Of a stretch of DNA of 45,337 nt, positions 1 to 7,782 are shown one piece after another. The position numbers were made by a program, and so were the translations under genes. This DNA is from HTCC5015 sp051747425 (GTDB lineage: Bacteria > Pseudomonadota > Gammaproteobacteria > HTCC5015): the NCBI GenBank assembly GCA_051747425.1, contig JBNJGD010000015.1:1-45337 (forward strand), written 5' to 3'. Numbering within the stretch: the first letter of the stretch is position 1; each line of letters begins with the position of its first letter. Under the pieces are notes generated by a model. It was not told the DNA's origin and did no database searches. It saw only the letters and a list, made by a program, of their open reading frames with translations.

Positions 1-2
1 CC

Positions 3-65
3 GCCCGGGTCAAGGTGGTGGGCGGACGCCAACCGCTGGAAAGCGAGAGGGAGGCTTCGTCATGA
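3..65 (+). CDS. C-terminal end of an upstream gene (partial)
   Basis: An open frame enters from the left edge and ends at TGA 63-65; the last residues read ARVKVVGGRQPLESEREASS. Its stop overlaps the ATG of the next gene as ATGA, the usual sign of a translationally coupled operon. Only about 20 residues are visible, too few to name the product. The tail is charged and does not look like a domain. The alternative is that this frame is simply open by chance; the exact ATGA junction and the tight packing of the following genes make a real gene end more likely. Confidence 0.5.
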   Translation, partial: ARVKVVGGRQPLESEREASS

Positions 66-544
66 CTTTTCTCGTTTGGACCTTGCTGGTGTTATCCGAC
101 CTGGGACTGGTGGCGGCGCTGGTGTTTCTGCGCCAACTCGAACAGGCCACCGACGAGCTGGAAGAGGGTCTGTCGGCCCTGTCCCGGAGCGTAGCCCAGG
201 AGCAGGTGCGCATCGAGCGGATGCTGGAGGTCACCACCACTTCGGTGGAGGACATGCACCGGGCGGTCACCGATGTGTCCTTTGACATTCTCGAGGCCAT
301 TCCCAAGACCCGCGAGGCCGGCCGGCGCATACGCGCCGTTCACGACACCTATGCCACCAATCTCTATGGCTCGGTGCGCGTGCTGGGCAAGGGGCTCGGC
401 CTGTTGCGCCAACGACGCACACGCACCATCACAACCATCGAGGGGCAGTATCGCCCGGTGGAAAAAAAGCGCGCATCCGAGAGCGATCAAAGCGAGACAT
501 CCGAGCAAACCTATTTGAACCATCAAGGAGACAAAAGTGACTGA
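62..544 (+). CDS. small membrane-anchored hypothetical protein with coiled coil
   Basis: A protein of 160 residues that I do not recognise. Residues about 4-24 are a single hydrophobic segment (FLVWTLLVLSDLGLVAALVF), likely an N-terminal membrane anchor with the rest in the cytoplasm. Residues about 25-75 are rich in Glu, Gln and Leu with heptad-like spacing and probably form a coiled coil. The tail is polar (Lys, Glu, Ser, Asp). The start is fixed by the GAGAGGGAGG tract just upstream and by the ATGA overlap with the preceding frame. Its end overlaps the GTG start of the FMN reductase gene by 8 nt, so the two are probably co-translated. Function unknown. Confidence 0.75.
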   Translation: MTFLVWTLLVLSDLGLVAALVFLRQLEQATDELEEGLSALSRSVAQEQVRIERMLEVTTTSVEDMHRAVTDVSFDILEAIPKTREAGRRIRAVHDTYATNLYGSVRVLGKGLGLLRQRRTRTITTIEGQYRPVEKKRASESDQSETSEQTYLNHQGDKSD

Positions 545-1121
545 ACCTGTACGCGTGCTGGTCTTTGCCGGCAGCCTGAGGAAAGACTCCTGGAACAAAA
601 AACTGTCAAAACAGCTGGCCGGTTTTGCCCGCGATGTCGGTGCCGAGGTGACCTGGATTGATCTGGTGGACTACCCCATGCCGCTGTTTGACGAGGATGT
701 GGAGGCCGCCGAGTTTCCCGCCGAAGCAAAGGCCTTCAAACAGCTGATGTGCGATCACGACGCCTTTATCATTGCCTGTCCCGAGTACAACAGTTCGATC
801 ACCGCTGTGCTCAAAAACGCCATCGACTGGGCCTCGCGCAAGACCGAGCCCGAAGAGGCGCCCCTGAAAGCATTTGCCGGCAAAGTGGTGGCGCTGGCCG
901 GGGCCTCGCCGGGCGGCTTTGGCGGCCTGCGTGCACTGGTTCCCGTGCGCATGTTGCTGGGAAACATCGGCTGTCTGGTGTTGCCTCAACAGGTGGCCGT
1001 TCCCGCGGTTCACAACCAGATAGACGAGCAGGGCGAGCTGGTAGAGGGGGCCGTTCGGGACAACCTGAAAAATCTGGCCGAGACTCTGGTAGACACCGCC
1101 CGCCGACAAAAAGCGGACTGA
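537..1121 (+). CDS. NADPH-dependent FMN reductase (flavodoxin-like fold)
   Basis: This 194-residue protein matches the NADPH-dependent FMN reductase family (ChrR/AzoR2-type quinone, chromate or azo reductases). The phosphate-binding loop for FMN is near residues 8-16 (FAGSLRKDSWNKK). The second flavin loop is PEYNSSITAVLKNAIDWASR, around residues 80-100, which is diagnostic of the family, and a GASPGGFGG loop follows. Such enzymes reduce flavin or quinones with NAD(P)H and are cytosolic. Translation starts at GTG 537, with AAGGAG six bases upstream, overlapping the previous gene's stop. A strong hairpin terminator follows at about 1144-1167 and separates it from grpE. The physiological electron acceptor cannot be read from sequence. 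Confidence 0.88.
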   Translation: MTEPVRVLVFAGSLRKDSWNKKLSKQLAGFARDVGAEVTWIDLVDYPMPLFDEDVEAAEFPAEAKAFKQLMCDHDAFIIACPEYNSSITAVLKNAIDWASRKTEPEEAPLKAFAGKVVALAGASPGGFGGLRALVPVRMLLGNIGCLVLPQQVAVPAVHNQIDEQGELVEGAVRDNLKNLAETLVDTARRQKAD

Positions 1122-1143
1122 CGACCCCGTTATCGCCACACCG

Positions 1144-1167
1144 AGCCGGGCATTGCCCGGCTTTTTT
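1144..1167 (+). terminator. rho-independent terminator after the FMN reductase gene
   Basis: Perfect 8-bp arms AGCCGGGC / GCCCGGCT with a 3-nt loop are followed directly by a run of six T residues. It ends the first operon, just before the heat-shock promoter of grpE. Confidence 0.88.
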
Positions 1168-1192
1168 CGTGTCAAAAAATCTCCGGGATGCC

Positions 1193-1218
1193 CTTGAAAC
1201 TGTGACAGGCGTCCCCAT
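1193..1218 (+). promoter_or_regulatory. sigma-32 (RpoH) heat-shock promoter of grpE
   Basis: CTTGAAA at 1193-1199 and CCCCAT at 1213-1218 are separated by 13 nt. This matches the known RpoH consensus (CTTGAAA, 13-14 nt, CCCCATnT). It lies about 30 bases before the grpE start and directly after a terminator, so grpE should be transcribed as a heat-shock gene from here. Confidence 0.85.
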
Positions 1219-1248
1219 AAAGCGGCTATTCCCCGTCAGGAGTGGACT

Positions 1249-1881
1249 ATGACTGAATCAAAAGAGCAGCAAGAATCGCAAGTCGATCAGCGCGAAGAGG
1301 CGCTGAACGAGGCAACCGTCGAGGCGGAGCAGGGGCAAAGCCCCGAAAACGCCGCCGAAGCGCCTGGAAACGAGGCCAACGGGACTGAAGCCGGCGACGA
1401 CGGGCAGCCCGAGGCGCCCACCGCCGAGGCACTGGCCGAAGCGCAGCAAAAGGCCGAGGAAAACTACGATCTGGCCCTGCGCACCACGGCCGAGATGGAA
1501 AACCTCAAACGCCGCACGCAAAAGGATGTGGAAAACGCCCGCAAGTTTGCACTGGAAAAGATCGCCAACGAGCTGTTGGCGGTGCGCGATTCCATGGAAA
1601 TGGGATTGCAGGCCGCCCAGGACGATAGCGCCGATGTGGCCAAGCTGCGCGAGGGCGCCGATCTGACACTCAAGATGCTGGTCGGCGTGATGGAAAAATT
1701 CCATATTGAACCCGTCGACCCGCAGGGCGAAAAATTCGACCCCGAGCTGCACCAGGCCATGTCCATGGTGGAGAGCGAGGAGCAGGACCCCAACACGGTG
1801 ATCGATGTGATGCAGAAGGGCTACACCCTGAACGGCCGCTTGCTGCGGCCGGCACTGGTGAGTGTGGCAAAAGGCAAATAG
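1249..1881 (+). CDS. grpE: nucleotide exchange factor GrpE
   Basis: GrpE of 210 residues, the DnaK nucleotide exchange factor that releases ADP and works as a dimer in the cytosol. Residues 1-65 are a long acidic, low-complexity tail rich in Glu, Ala and Asn. The coiled-coil region follows (around 70-130, with AEMENLKRRTQKDVENARKF). The C-terminal beta domain carries the family signature around GEKFDPELHQAMS and the end motif GYTLNGRLLRPALVSVAKG. AGGAG at 1238-1242 supports the ATG at 1249. It heads a grpE-dnaK-dnaJ set in standard gammaproteobacterial order and sits behind an RpoH-type promoter. Confidence 0.97.
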   Translation: MTESKEQQESQVDQREEALNEATVEAEQGQSPENAAEAPGNEANGTEAGDDGQPEAPTAEALAEAQQKAEENYDLALRTTAEMENLKRRTQKDVENARKFALEKIANELLAVRDSMEMGLQAAQDDSADVAKLREGADLTLKMLVGVMEKFHIEPVDPQGEKFDPELHQAMSMVESEEQDPNTVIDVMQKGYTLNGRLLRPALVSVAKGK

Positions 1882-1885
1882 CCCC

Positions 1886-1913
1886 CTTGAAAGCGGGGCA
1901 AATGCACCTACAT
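1886..1913 (+). promoter_or_regulatory. probable sigma-32 promoter of dnaK
   Basis: CTTGAAA at 1886-1892 is an exact RpoH -35 element. About 12 nt further on, CACCTACAT is an imperfect -10, recalling the CCCCTATTA form known at E. coli dnaK P2. It lies in the 92-bp gap between grpE and dnaK, so dnaK probably has its own heat-shock start as well as read-through. The -10 is weak, so this is less certain than the grpE promoter. Confidence 0.55.
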
Positions 1914-1973
1914 AGACACCATCATCAACGATTTATTGTTTATTTAACCAGCGAATTCTAGAGGGTATACACC

Positions 1974-3893
1974 ATGGGAAAAGTGATCGGTATTGACCTC
2001 GGCACCACAAACTCTTGTGTCGCCGTGATGGAGGGCGACAAGCCCCGCGTGATTGAAAACTCAGAGGGCGATCGCACCACGCCTTCCGTCGTCGCCTTTG
2101 CCGAAGACGGCGAAGTGCTGGTCGGCCAGCCGGCCAAGCGCCAGGCGGTGACCAATCCTGAAAACACACTGTACGCAGTCAAGCGTCTGATCGGCCGTCA
2201 GTTTGAAGAGGACGCCGTTCAGAAAGACATTGATCTGGTGCCCTACAAAATCGTCAAGTCCAGCAATGGTGACGCCTGGGTTCAGGTCAAGGACAAGCAG
2301 ATGGCGCCGCCGGAAATTTCCGCCCGCGTTCTGCAGAAGATGAAGAAGACCGCCGAGGAATACCTCGGTGAAGAAGTGACCGAGGCGGTGATTACCGTAC
2401 CGGCTTACTTCAACGACTCTCAGCGCCAGGCGACCAAGGACGCCGGCCGCATTGCCGGCCTGGATGTCAAGCGCATCATCAACGAGCCCACAGCGGCAGC
2501 GCTGGCCTACGGCATGGACAAGCAGGGCAACGCCGATCGCAAGATCGCGGTCTACGACCTCGGCGGCGGTACTTTTGATGTGTCCATTATCGAGATTGCC
2601 GACATGGACGGCGAGGGTCACCAGTTCGAGGTTCTGTCAACCAACGGCGACACTTTCCTCGGCGGTGAAGACTTCGACTTCCGCCTGATCGACTACTTGG
2701 TAGACGAGTTCAAGAAAGACCAGGGCGTCGACCTCAAGGGCGACCCCCTGGCCATGCAGCGCCTCAAGGAGGCCGCTGAAAAGGCCAAGATCGAGCTGTC
2801 TTCGGCCCAGCAGACCGATGTCAATCTGCCCTACATCACGGCGGATGCCTCCGGGCCCAAGCACCTCAACATCAAGGTTTCCCGCGCCAAGCTGGAGTCA
2901 CTGGTGGAGGACCTGGTCAAGCGCACCATCGATCCCTGCCGCACGGCACTGAAAGACGCCGGTCTGGCGGTGGGCGATATCACCGATGTGATTCTGGTCG
3001 GTGGCCAGACCCGCATGCCCAAGGTTCAGTCTGCAGTGAACGACTTCTTTGGCAAAGAGGCGCGCCGCGATGTGAATCCCGACGAGGCGGTGGCACTGGG
3101 TGCTTCCATCCAGGGCGGCGTCCTCGGTGGCGATGTGAAAGATGTGCTCTTGCTCGATGTGACTCCGCTGTCTCTGGGTATCGAGACCATGGGCGGTGTC
3201 ATGACCAAGCTGATCGAGAAGAACACCACGATCCCGACCAAGGCCAATCAGGTGTTCTCCACCGCCGAGGATAACCAGCCCGCGGTGACCATCCATGTGC
3301 TCCAGGGCGAGCGCGAGATGGCCAGCGGCAACAAGTCCCTGGGCAAGTTTGATCTCACCGATATTCCGCCGGCGCCCCGCGGCCAGCCGCAGATCGAGGT
3401 GACTTTTGATATCGACGCCAACGGCATCATGCATGTGTCGGCCAAAGACAAGGCCACCGGCAAAGAGCAGTCGATCCAGATCAAGGCCTCTTCCGGCCTG
3501 TCCGACGACGAAGTCGAGCAGATGATCCAGGACGCCGAGGCCCACGCCGAGGAAGACAAGAAGCTGCGTGAACTGGTCGAGGCCCGCAACCAGGCCGATG
3601 GCATGATCCACGCCGTGGAGAAGTCCATCGCAGATCTGGGCGACAAGGTGACCGACGAGGAGAAGCAGCCCGTCGACGCGGCGATTGAAGAGCTGAAAGA
3701 AGCGGTGAAAGGCGACGATCTCGAAGCGATCAATGCCAAGACCGAGGCTCTGACCCAGGCCATGGGGCCGATCACCCAGAAGGCCTATGCCGAAGAGGGC
3801 GGTGAAGGTGCCGCCGACGGCGAGGCCGGAGACGGTGGTGACGATGTGGTCGACGCCGACTTTGAAGAAGTTAACGACGACGACAAGAAGTAA
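1974..3893 (+). CDS. dnaK: molecular chaperone DnaK (Hsp70)
   Basis: Full-length DnaK, 639 residues against 638 in E. coli. The nucleotide-binding domain begins with the phosphate-1 motif IGIDLGTTNSCVAVMEG, followed by VPAYFNDSQRQATKDAG, phosphate-2 VYDLGGGTFDVSI and the adenosine motif VILVGGQTRMPKVQ. The linker and substrate-binding domain begin near VLLLDVTPLSLGIETMGG. The C-terminal lid ends in an acidic tail with EEVNDDDKK, like other bacterial DnaK proteins. It refolds and protects cytosolic proteins with DnaJ and GrpE, whose genes flank it. AGAGGGT lies upstream of the ATG. Nothing appears truncated. Confidence 0.99.
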   Translation: MGKVIGIDLGTTNSCVAVMEGDKPRVIENSEGDRTTPSVVAFAEDGEVLVGQPAKRQAVTNPENTLYAVKRLIGRQFEEDAVQKDIDLVPYKIVKSSNGDAWVQVKDKQMAPPEISARVLQKMKKTAEEYLGEEVTEAVITVPAYFNDSQRQATKDAGRIAGLDVKRIINEPTAAALAYGMDKQGNADRKIAVYDLGGGTFDVSIIEIADMDGEGHQFEVLSTNGDTFLGGEDFDFRLIDYLVDEFKKDQGVDLKGDPLAMQRLKEAAEKAKIELSSAQQTDVNLPYITADASGPKHLNIKVSRAKLESLVEDLVKRTIDPCRTALKDAGLAVGDITDVILVGGQTRMPKVQSAVNDFFGKEARRDVNPDEAVALGASIQGGVLGGDVKDVLLLDVTPLSLGIETMGGVMTKLIEKNTTIPTKANQVFSTAEDNQPAVTIHVLQGEREMASGNKSLGKFDLTDIPPAPRGQPQIEVTFDIDANGIMHVSAKDKATGKEQSIQIKASSGLSDDEVEQMIQDAEAHAEEDKKLRELVEARNQADGMIHAVEKSIADLGDKVTDEEKQPVDAAIEELKEAVKGDDLEAINAKTEALTQAMGPITQKAYAEEGGEGAADGEAGDGGDDVVDADFEEVNDDDKK

Positions 3894-3901
3894 ATCGGTC
3901 G

Positions 3902-3923
3902 GGCGGCCCCCTGGAGGGCCGCC
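3902..3923 (+). other. hairpin between dnaK and dnaJ
   Basis: Perfect 8-bp arms GGCGGCCC / GGGCCGCC with a 6-nt loop lie within the 49-bp dnaK-dnaJ gap. No T-run follows, so it is not an obvious terminator. It may protect the dnaK message end or lower dnaJ expression relative to dnaK; that role is inference. Confidence 0.5.
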
Positions 3924-3942
3924 TCCGCTGACACGGTGACCT

Positions 3943-5085
3943 ATGTCTAAACGAGATTACTACGACATTCTGGGCGTGGAGAAAGGCGCCAGCGAGGCCG
4001 ATATCAAGAAGGCCTACCGACGCCTGGCCATGAAGTACCACCCCGACCGCAACCCCGATGACGAGGATGCGGAGATTCGTTTCAAGGAGGCCAAAGAGGC
4101 CTACGAAATCCTCTCCGACGCCGAAAAACGCCAGGCCTATGACCAGTTCGGTCACGCCGGTGTCGACGGTTCGGCCGGCGCTGGAGGCTTTGGCGGTGGC
4201 GCCGGGGGCTTCGGCGATATGGGCGATGTCTTCGGCGATATCTTTGGTGATATTTTCGGTGGCGGACGCCGTGGCGGTGGCGCTCGCCGCTTCCGCGGTG
4301 CCGATCTTCAGTACAACCTGGACCTCAGCCTCGAAGAGGCGGTGCGCGGTACCGAGACCAAGATCCGCGTACCCACCCAGGTGCACTGCGAAGTGTGTAA
4401 CGGCAGTGGTGCCAAGCCCGGCAGCGACCCGCAGACCTGTGGTACCTGTAACGGCATTGGCCAGGTGCGCATGCAGCAGGGCTTTTTCTCTGTGCAACAG
4501 ACCTGCCCCAACTGCCGGGGCTCGGGCCAGATCATCAGCGATCCCTGTACGGCTTGCCACGGTCGCGGCCGCAAGGAAGAGCACAAGACCCTGTCGGTCA
4601 AGATTCCCGCGGGCGTCGATACCGGCGATCGCATTCGCCTCAATGGCGAGGGCGAGGATGGCGAGAACGGCGGGCCAGCGGGCGACCTGTTTGTCCAGGT
4701 GCATGTGAAGCACCACCCGATTTTCGAGCGCGAGGGCGCCAACCTGTTGTGCTCGGTGCCCATCAGTTTCGCCAAGGCCACACTGGGTGGCGAGGTGGAA
4801 GTGCCGACGCTGGACGGTCGGGTCAACCTCAAGGTGCCCGCCGGTACCCAGTCGGGCCGCCAGTTCCGCCTGCGCGGCAAGGGCGTCAAGCCCGTGCGCG
4901 GTGGCCCGGTGGGGGATATCCTCTGTCGTGTCGACATCGAGACCCCGGTCAATTTGACCAAGCGTCAGAAAGAGCTGCTCGAGGAGCTCGATGTGTCGTT
5001 CCGGGAAGGCGGTGACAAGCACAGCCCGAAGTCGGGCAGCTGGATGGACGGCGTCAAAAAGTTTTTTGACGATTTGAAGTCCTGA
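3943..5085 (+). CDS. dnaJ: co-chaperone DnaJ (Hsp40)
   Basis: Class I DnaJ of 380 residues that stimulates DnaK ATPase and delivers substrates. The J domain (residues 1-70) begins MSKRDYYDILGVEKGASE and carries the HPD tripeptide in KYHPDRN. A Gly/Phe-rich region follows (about 75-115, repeated GGFGG and DIFGDIFGGG). The zinc region has four CxxCxGxG repeats: CEVCNGSG, CGTCNGIG, CPNCRGSG and CTACHGRG. The C-terminal substrate-binding domains are complete. It is last in the grpE-dnaK-dnaJ set and is followed by a strong bidirectional terminator. The ribosome-binding site is weak. Confidence 0.98.
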   Translation: MSKRDYYDILGVEKGASEADIKKAYRRLAMKYHPDRNPDDEDAEIRFKEAKEAYEILSDAEKRQAYDQFGHAGVDGSAGAGGFGGGAGGFGDMGDVFGDIFGDIFGGGRRGGGARRFRGADLQYNLDLSLEEAVRGTETKIRVPTQVHCEVCNGSGAKPGSDPQTCGTCNGIGQVRMQQGFFSVQQTCPNCRGSGQIISDPCTACHGRGRKEEHKTLSVKIPAGVDTGDRIRLNGEGEDGENGGPAGDLFVQVHVKHHPIFEREGANLLCSVPISFAKATLGGEVEVPTLDGRVNLKVPAGTQSGRQFRLRGKGVKPVRGGPVGDILCRVDIETPVNLTKRQKELLEELDVSFREGGDKHSPKSGSWMDGVKKFFDDLKS

Positions 5086-5102
5086 TCATCGCTTTTGCGA
5101 TC

Positions 5103-5132
5103 AAAAAAGCCCGCTTCGGCGGGCTTTTTTTT
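5103..5132. terminator. bidirectional terminator between dnaJ and the convergent esterase gene
   Basis: Arms AAAGCCCGC / GCGGGCTTT enclose a TTCG tetraloop, with six A before and eight T after. The symmetrical A and T runs let it stop transcription from dnaJ on the plus strand and from the esterase gene on the minus strand, whose stop codon is 5 bp away. Confidence 0.92.
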
Positions 5133-5137
5133 GGCCC

Positions 5138-6577
5138 TTACTGGTTCGGTTGCCTTTTGAAAAAGTCCCAGACCAGATCAATGGCCTCGATGTCGTTGTT
5201 TTGATCCCGGTAACTGTCCGGCGTGATGAACTCGCGGCTGGGCAGATTGTGCCTGCCGCCGTCCACGGTGATCACTTCCAATTCCTTGCCGTTACTGGTG
5301 TTGATATACCGTTCGCTGGTGGCGGTAGAGCCGTCCGTGAGTACACGGTCCTCGTAAGCAGTGACTAACGGATCCGCTTGTGTTGCCAGGATGGCTTTCC
5401 ATTGGTCGACGGTGTCCTGTGCACTGATGACTTCCCCAAGCAGTTGCGACTGGTACTGTGGGGGAACGGGGCCGCCAAACATCGCCTCCAGTAATTCCAC
5501 GCCCGGTATTCCCCCCGCATAGGGCATGATGGTGTCGGCGGTGGATAAAATACTGATCAGGGGCGGGGCCTCTGCGGCAGCTGGGGTGGGGCAGGCTTCC
5601 GAGTCGGTGGCCCCCTGTGGCTCATTGGCGACGGCGGTCGCCACGGCCTGCCAGTTTTCCGGCGTCTCGCGCGCCAGGCGATAGGTCATCATGCCACCAT
5701 TGGAAATGCCCATGATGAAGATCTGACTGTCGTCTACCAGTTGCGCGGTCCGGTTGTTGATATCATCGGCGATGGCGTTGAGAAAGGCCACATCATCTCG
5801 CTGGCGGATGGCATCGCCCCGACAGTCGTTCCAGAACAGTGTTTCATCTTCGCTGTCGTCGTCACTCAGACCGAGTCCATTGGGGAAGGCCACCACGAAG
5901 TCTTCCCTGTCAGCCAATTCCAGCCAGCGGCGATAGGGGGGGTCGACAAAAAAACCGGGTTCCGGTTCGGCCAGCTGATGCAATTCGTTTTTATTGCCAA
6001 AGGCGCCGTGGAGTAGAATCACCAGCGGCAAGCCGGTCAGGTTGGTGTCGGGCATGTACAGGTCATAGGTGCGAGCCAGTGCTGGCCCTTCGCCATCGTC
6101 CTGAAGCCAGGCCAGATCACTGGCCAGATTGCCTGCGGGCTGGTAGGGAGCGACTTCAATGGCGAATGTGTCGCTGAGCGTTTCCGTGTCATCGCTGGCC
6201 GTCACCGTGACTTCCGCGGTACCGGTAACACCCTGAACGCCCGCTATGCGCAGATCGCCAAATGCGTCGATGCTTGCCGTGACAACCCCTTCCGGATCCG
6301 CTTCGACCGAGAACGATACGGAACCAGAACCCCCTTCGGTTTGCACATTGAGGGTTTCGGTTAAAAAGGCGAGACCGCGCTTCAAGTCTTCCGGAGCCTC
6401 AAGGGACAGTGGTGCGGCGGGTGTGCCGGTGGCCGGGTTGTCATCCGGAGGCGTTGTGTCCGTGCTGTTTTGATCGCTTTCCGGGGCGCCGTAGTCGAAC
6501 CCCGGTGTGTCTTCGCAGCCGGCGAGAAAGAGACAGCCGAGCAGTGCCAGGACAGCACTAAAACCGTTTTTTTTCAT
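5138..6577 (-). CDS. lipoprotein esterase of the PHB-depolymerase/LpqC family with N-terminal Ig-like domain
   Basis: Read from the ATG at 6577, the protein has 479 residues and a classic lipoprotein signal: MKKNG, a hydrophobic stretch, then lipobox LAGC with Cys21. Residues 22-60 are a Pro, Thr, Asp-rich linker, and about 60-145 form a cadherin or Ig-like beta domain ending SDTFAIEV. The catalytic domain starts near 165. HGAFGNKNE is the oxyanion region, GISNGG holds nucleophile Ser292, and GGRHNLPS has the likely catalytic His. This is the pattern of the esterase/PHB depolymerase (COG3509) family; the substrate is unknown. The frame is open further upstream, but only this start (or ATG 6589, four residues longer) gives a signal peptide. 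Neither has a good ribosome-binding site. Confidence 0.8.
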   Translation of the reverse strand: MKKNGFSAVLALLGCLFLAGCEDTPGFDYGAPESDQNSTDTTPPDDNPATGTPAAPLSLEAPEDLKRGLAFLTETLNVQTEGGSGSVSFSVEADPEGVVTASIDAFGDLRIAGVQGVTGTAEVTVTASDDTETLSDTFAIEVAPYQPAGNLASDLAWLQDDGEGPALARTYDLYMPDTNLTGLPLVILLHGAFGNKNELHQLAEPEPGFFVDPPYRRWLELADREDFVVAFPNGLGLSDDDSEDETLFWNDCRGDAIRQRDDVAFLNAIADDINNRTAQLVDDSQIFIMGISNGGMMTYRLARETPENWQAVATAVANEPQGATDSEACPTPAAAEAPPLISILSTADTIMPYAGGIPGVELLEAMFGGPVPPQYQSQLLGEVISAQDTVDQWKAILATQADPLVTAYEDRVLTDGSTATSERYINTSNGKELEVITVDGGRHNLPSREFITPDSYRDQNNDIEAIDLVWDFFKRQPNQ

Positions 6578-6743
6578 ATGAGTAGCCATTGTTATGCTGT
6601 GTTTGCCGGTTACTCTATCTCGCCCGGGGACTGTTTTCGTAGTGTCGGAGGTCATATTCGGTGTGACCAAGGCCCTGTACCCATTGGAGCGACTTGCTGA
6701 TAGTTTCTTGTTCTTGTCCGATCCCAATAACGATGGAGATAAC

Positions 6744-7727
6744 ATGCCTGGCAAATGGTTTATACGCGGATGTTGGTTGATTTCAGTGCTGGTCTTGAGC
6801 GCCTGTGCCAGTGCCGACAAGCGCAGTGGTGAGGCCGGCAGTGACGGTTTGTTCAAAACCTTCATGGCCGAAGAGCGCCAGTGGGCGGGACTGAAAAACC
6901 GCCGGCTGGTGCTGGAGAACGGTATGGAGTTGGTTTACTCCGAGGGCGGCGATCGGTCGGATCCCACCCTGGTGCTGTTGCACGGTTTTTCCGGCGACCG
7001 CAACCACTGGAATCGCGTGGCCCACGAACTGGTGCGCGATTATCACCTGATCATTCCCGACTTGCCGGGCCACGGTCAGAGCAGTGTCCACCCCGAGGGC
7101 GATTACAGCTCGGCCGAAACGGCCGGAATATTGCGTGATTTCATCGACAAACTGGGCATCGAACGCTATCACCTGGCCGGTCACTCCATGGGTGGCGGTC
7201 TGGCCATTCAGTGGGCCATGTTTCGCCCCCAGCAAATCGAGAGCCTGATCCTGGTTAACAGTGCCGGGATCTACGAGAGCAATGACTCGGAAGTGTTGGC
7301 ACGGGTTCAGCAGGGTGAGAGCCCGCTGCGGGTGGATGAGCCCGGAGATATGCAGCGGGTGATCGACATCGCCATGTTCGACCCGCCGTTTATTCCCTCG
7401 CAGGTGTTTGAGGAGTACGAGGCCAGTCAGATCGAACGCGTCGCCGTTTACGATCAGGTGATGGCCGGGATGTTGGAAACTCAGGATAATCTGGGCCCCA
7501 ACATGTTTGCCCGGGCTTTGGGGGCCATCTCCGCCCCTTCACTGGTGTTGTGGGGCGAGGAGGACCGCATTTTCGATGTCGGGGTCACTCGCGAGCTGGA
7601 GGGGCACTTGCGCCACCCCACGGTGGTGACACTGGGGCGCGTCGGCCATACCCCCATGCTGGAGGCGCCCTGGCGCACGGCTCGTGCCATCCGCCAGTTT
7701 TTGCTCGATTCGGCGGGTGGGAAATAG
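6744..7727 (+). CDS. alpha/beta-fold hydrolase, predicted lipoprotein
   Basis: From ATG 6744 the protein has 327 residues and a lipoprotein signal with lipobox LSAC (Cys21); GGAG at 6735-6738 supports this start over earlier in-frame codons. The fold is alpha/beta hydrolase: oxyanion motif LLHGFSGDRNHW (about 78-89), PDLPGHGQS, nucleophile elbow GHSMGG with Ser148, acid near WGEEDRIFD and His in GRVGHTPML. It resembles lipases and esterases of the triacylglycerol-lipase/epoxide-hydrolase superfamily; the substrate cannot be told. It is probably anchored in an envelope membrane, facing the periplasm. It is divergent from the esterase lipoprotein gene and lies 55 bp before dapB. Confidence 0.83.
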   Translation: MPGKWFIRGCWLISVLVLSACASADKRSGEAGSDGLFKTFMAEERQWAGLKNRRLVLENGMELVYSEGGDRSDPTLVLLHGFSGDRNHWNRVAHELVRDYHLIIPDLPGHGQSSVHPEGDYSSAETAGILRDFIDKLGIERYHLAGHSMGGGLAIQWAMFRPQQIESLILVNSAGIYESNDSEVLARVQQGESPLRVDEPGDMQRVIDIAMFDPPFIPSQVFEEYEASQIERVAVYDQVMAGMLETQDNLGPNMFARALGAISAPSLVLWGEEDRIFDVGVTRELEGHLRHPTVVTLGRVGHTPMLEAPWRTARAIRQFLLDSAGGK

Positions 7728-7782
7728 CCGCCAAACTGCGCTATCATTCGCCCCTGTTTTTTGAGTAAAAAGTGGGTGGGAA

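Noticed and set aside
2898..3611. Long open frames antisense to dnaK
   Set aside because: They are shadow frames typical of GC-rich coding DNA with strong codon bias; no ribosome-binding site or family similarity, and dnaK is unambiguous on the other strand.
3902..3923. dnaK-dnaJ hairpin as a terminator
   Set aside because: There is no T-run after it and dnaJ follows at once, so it is listed only as a hairpin.
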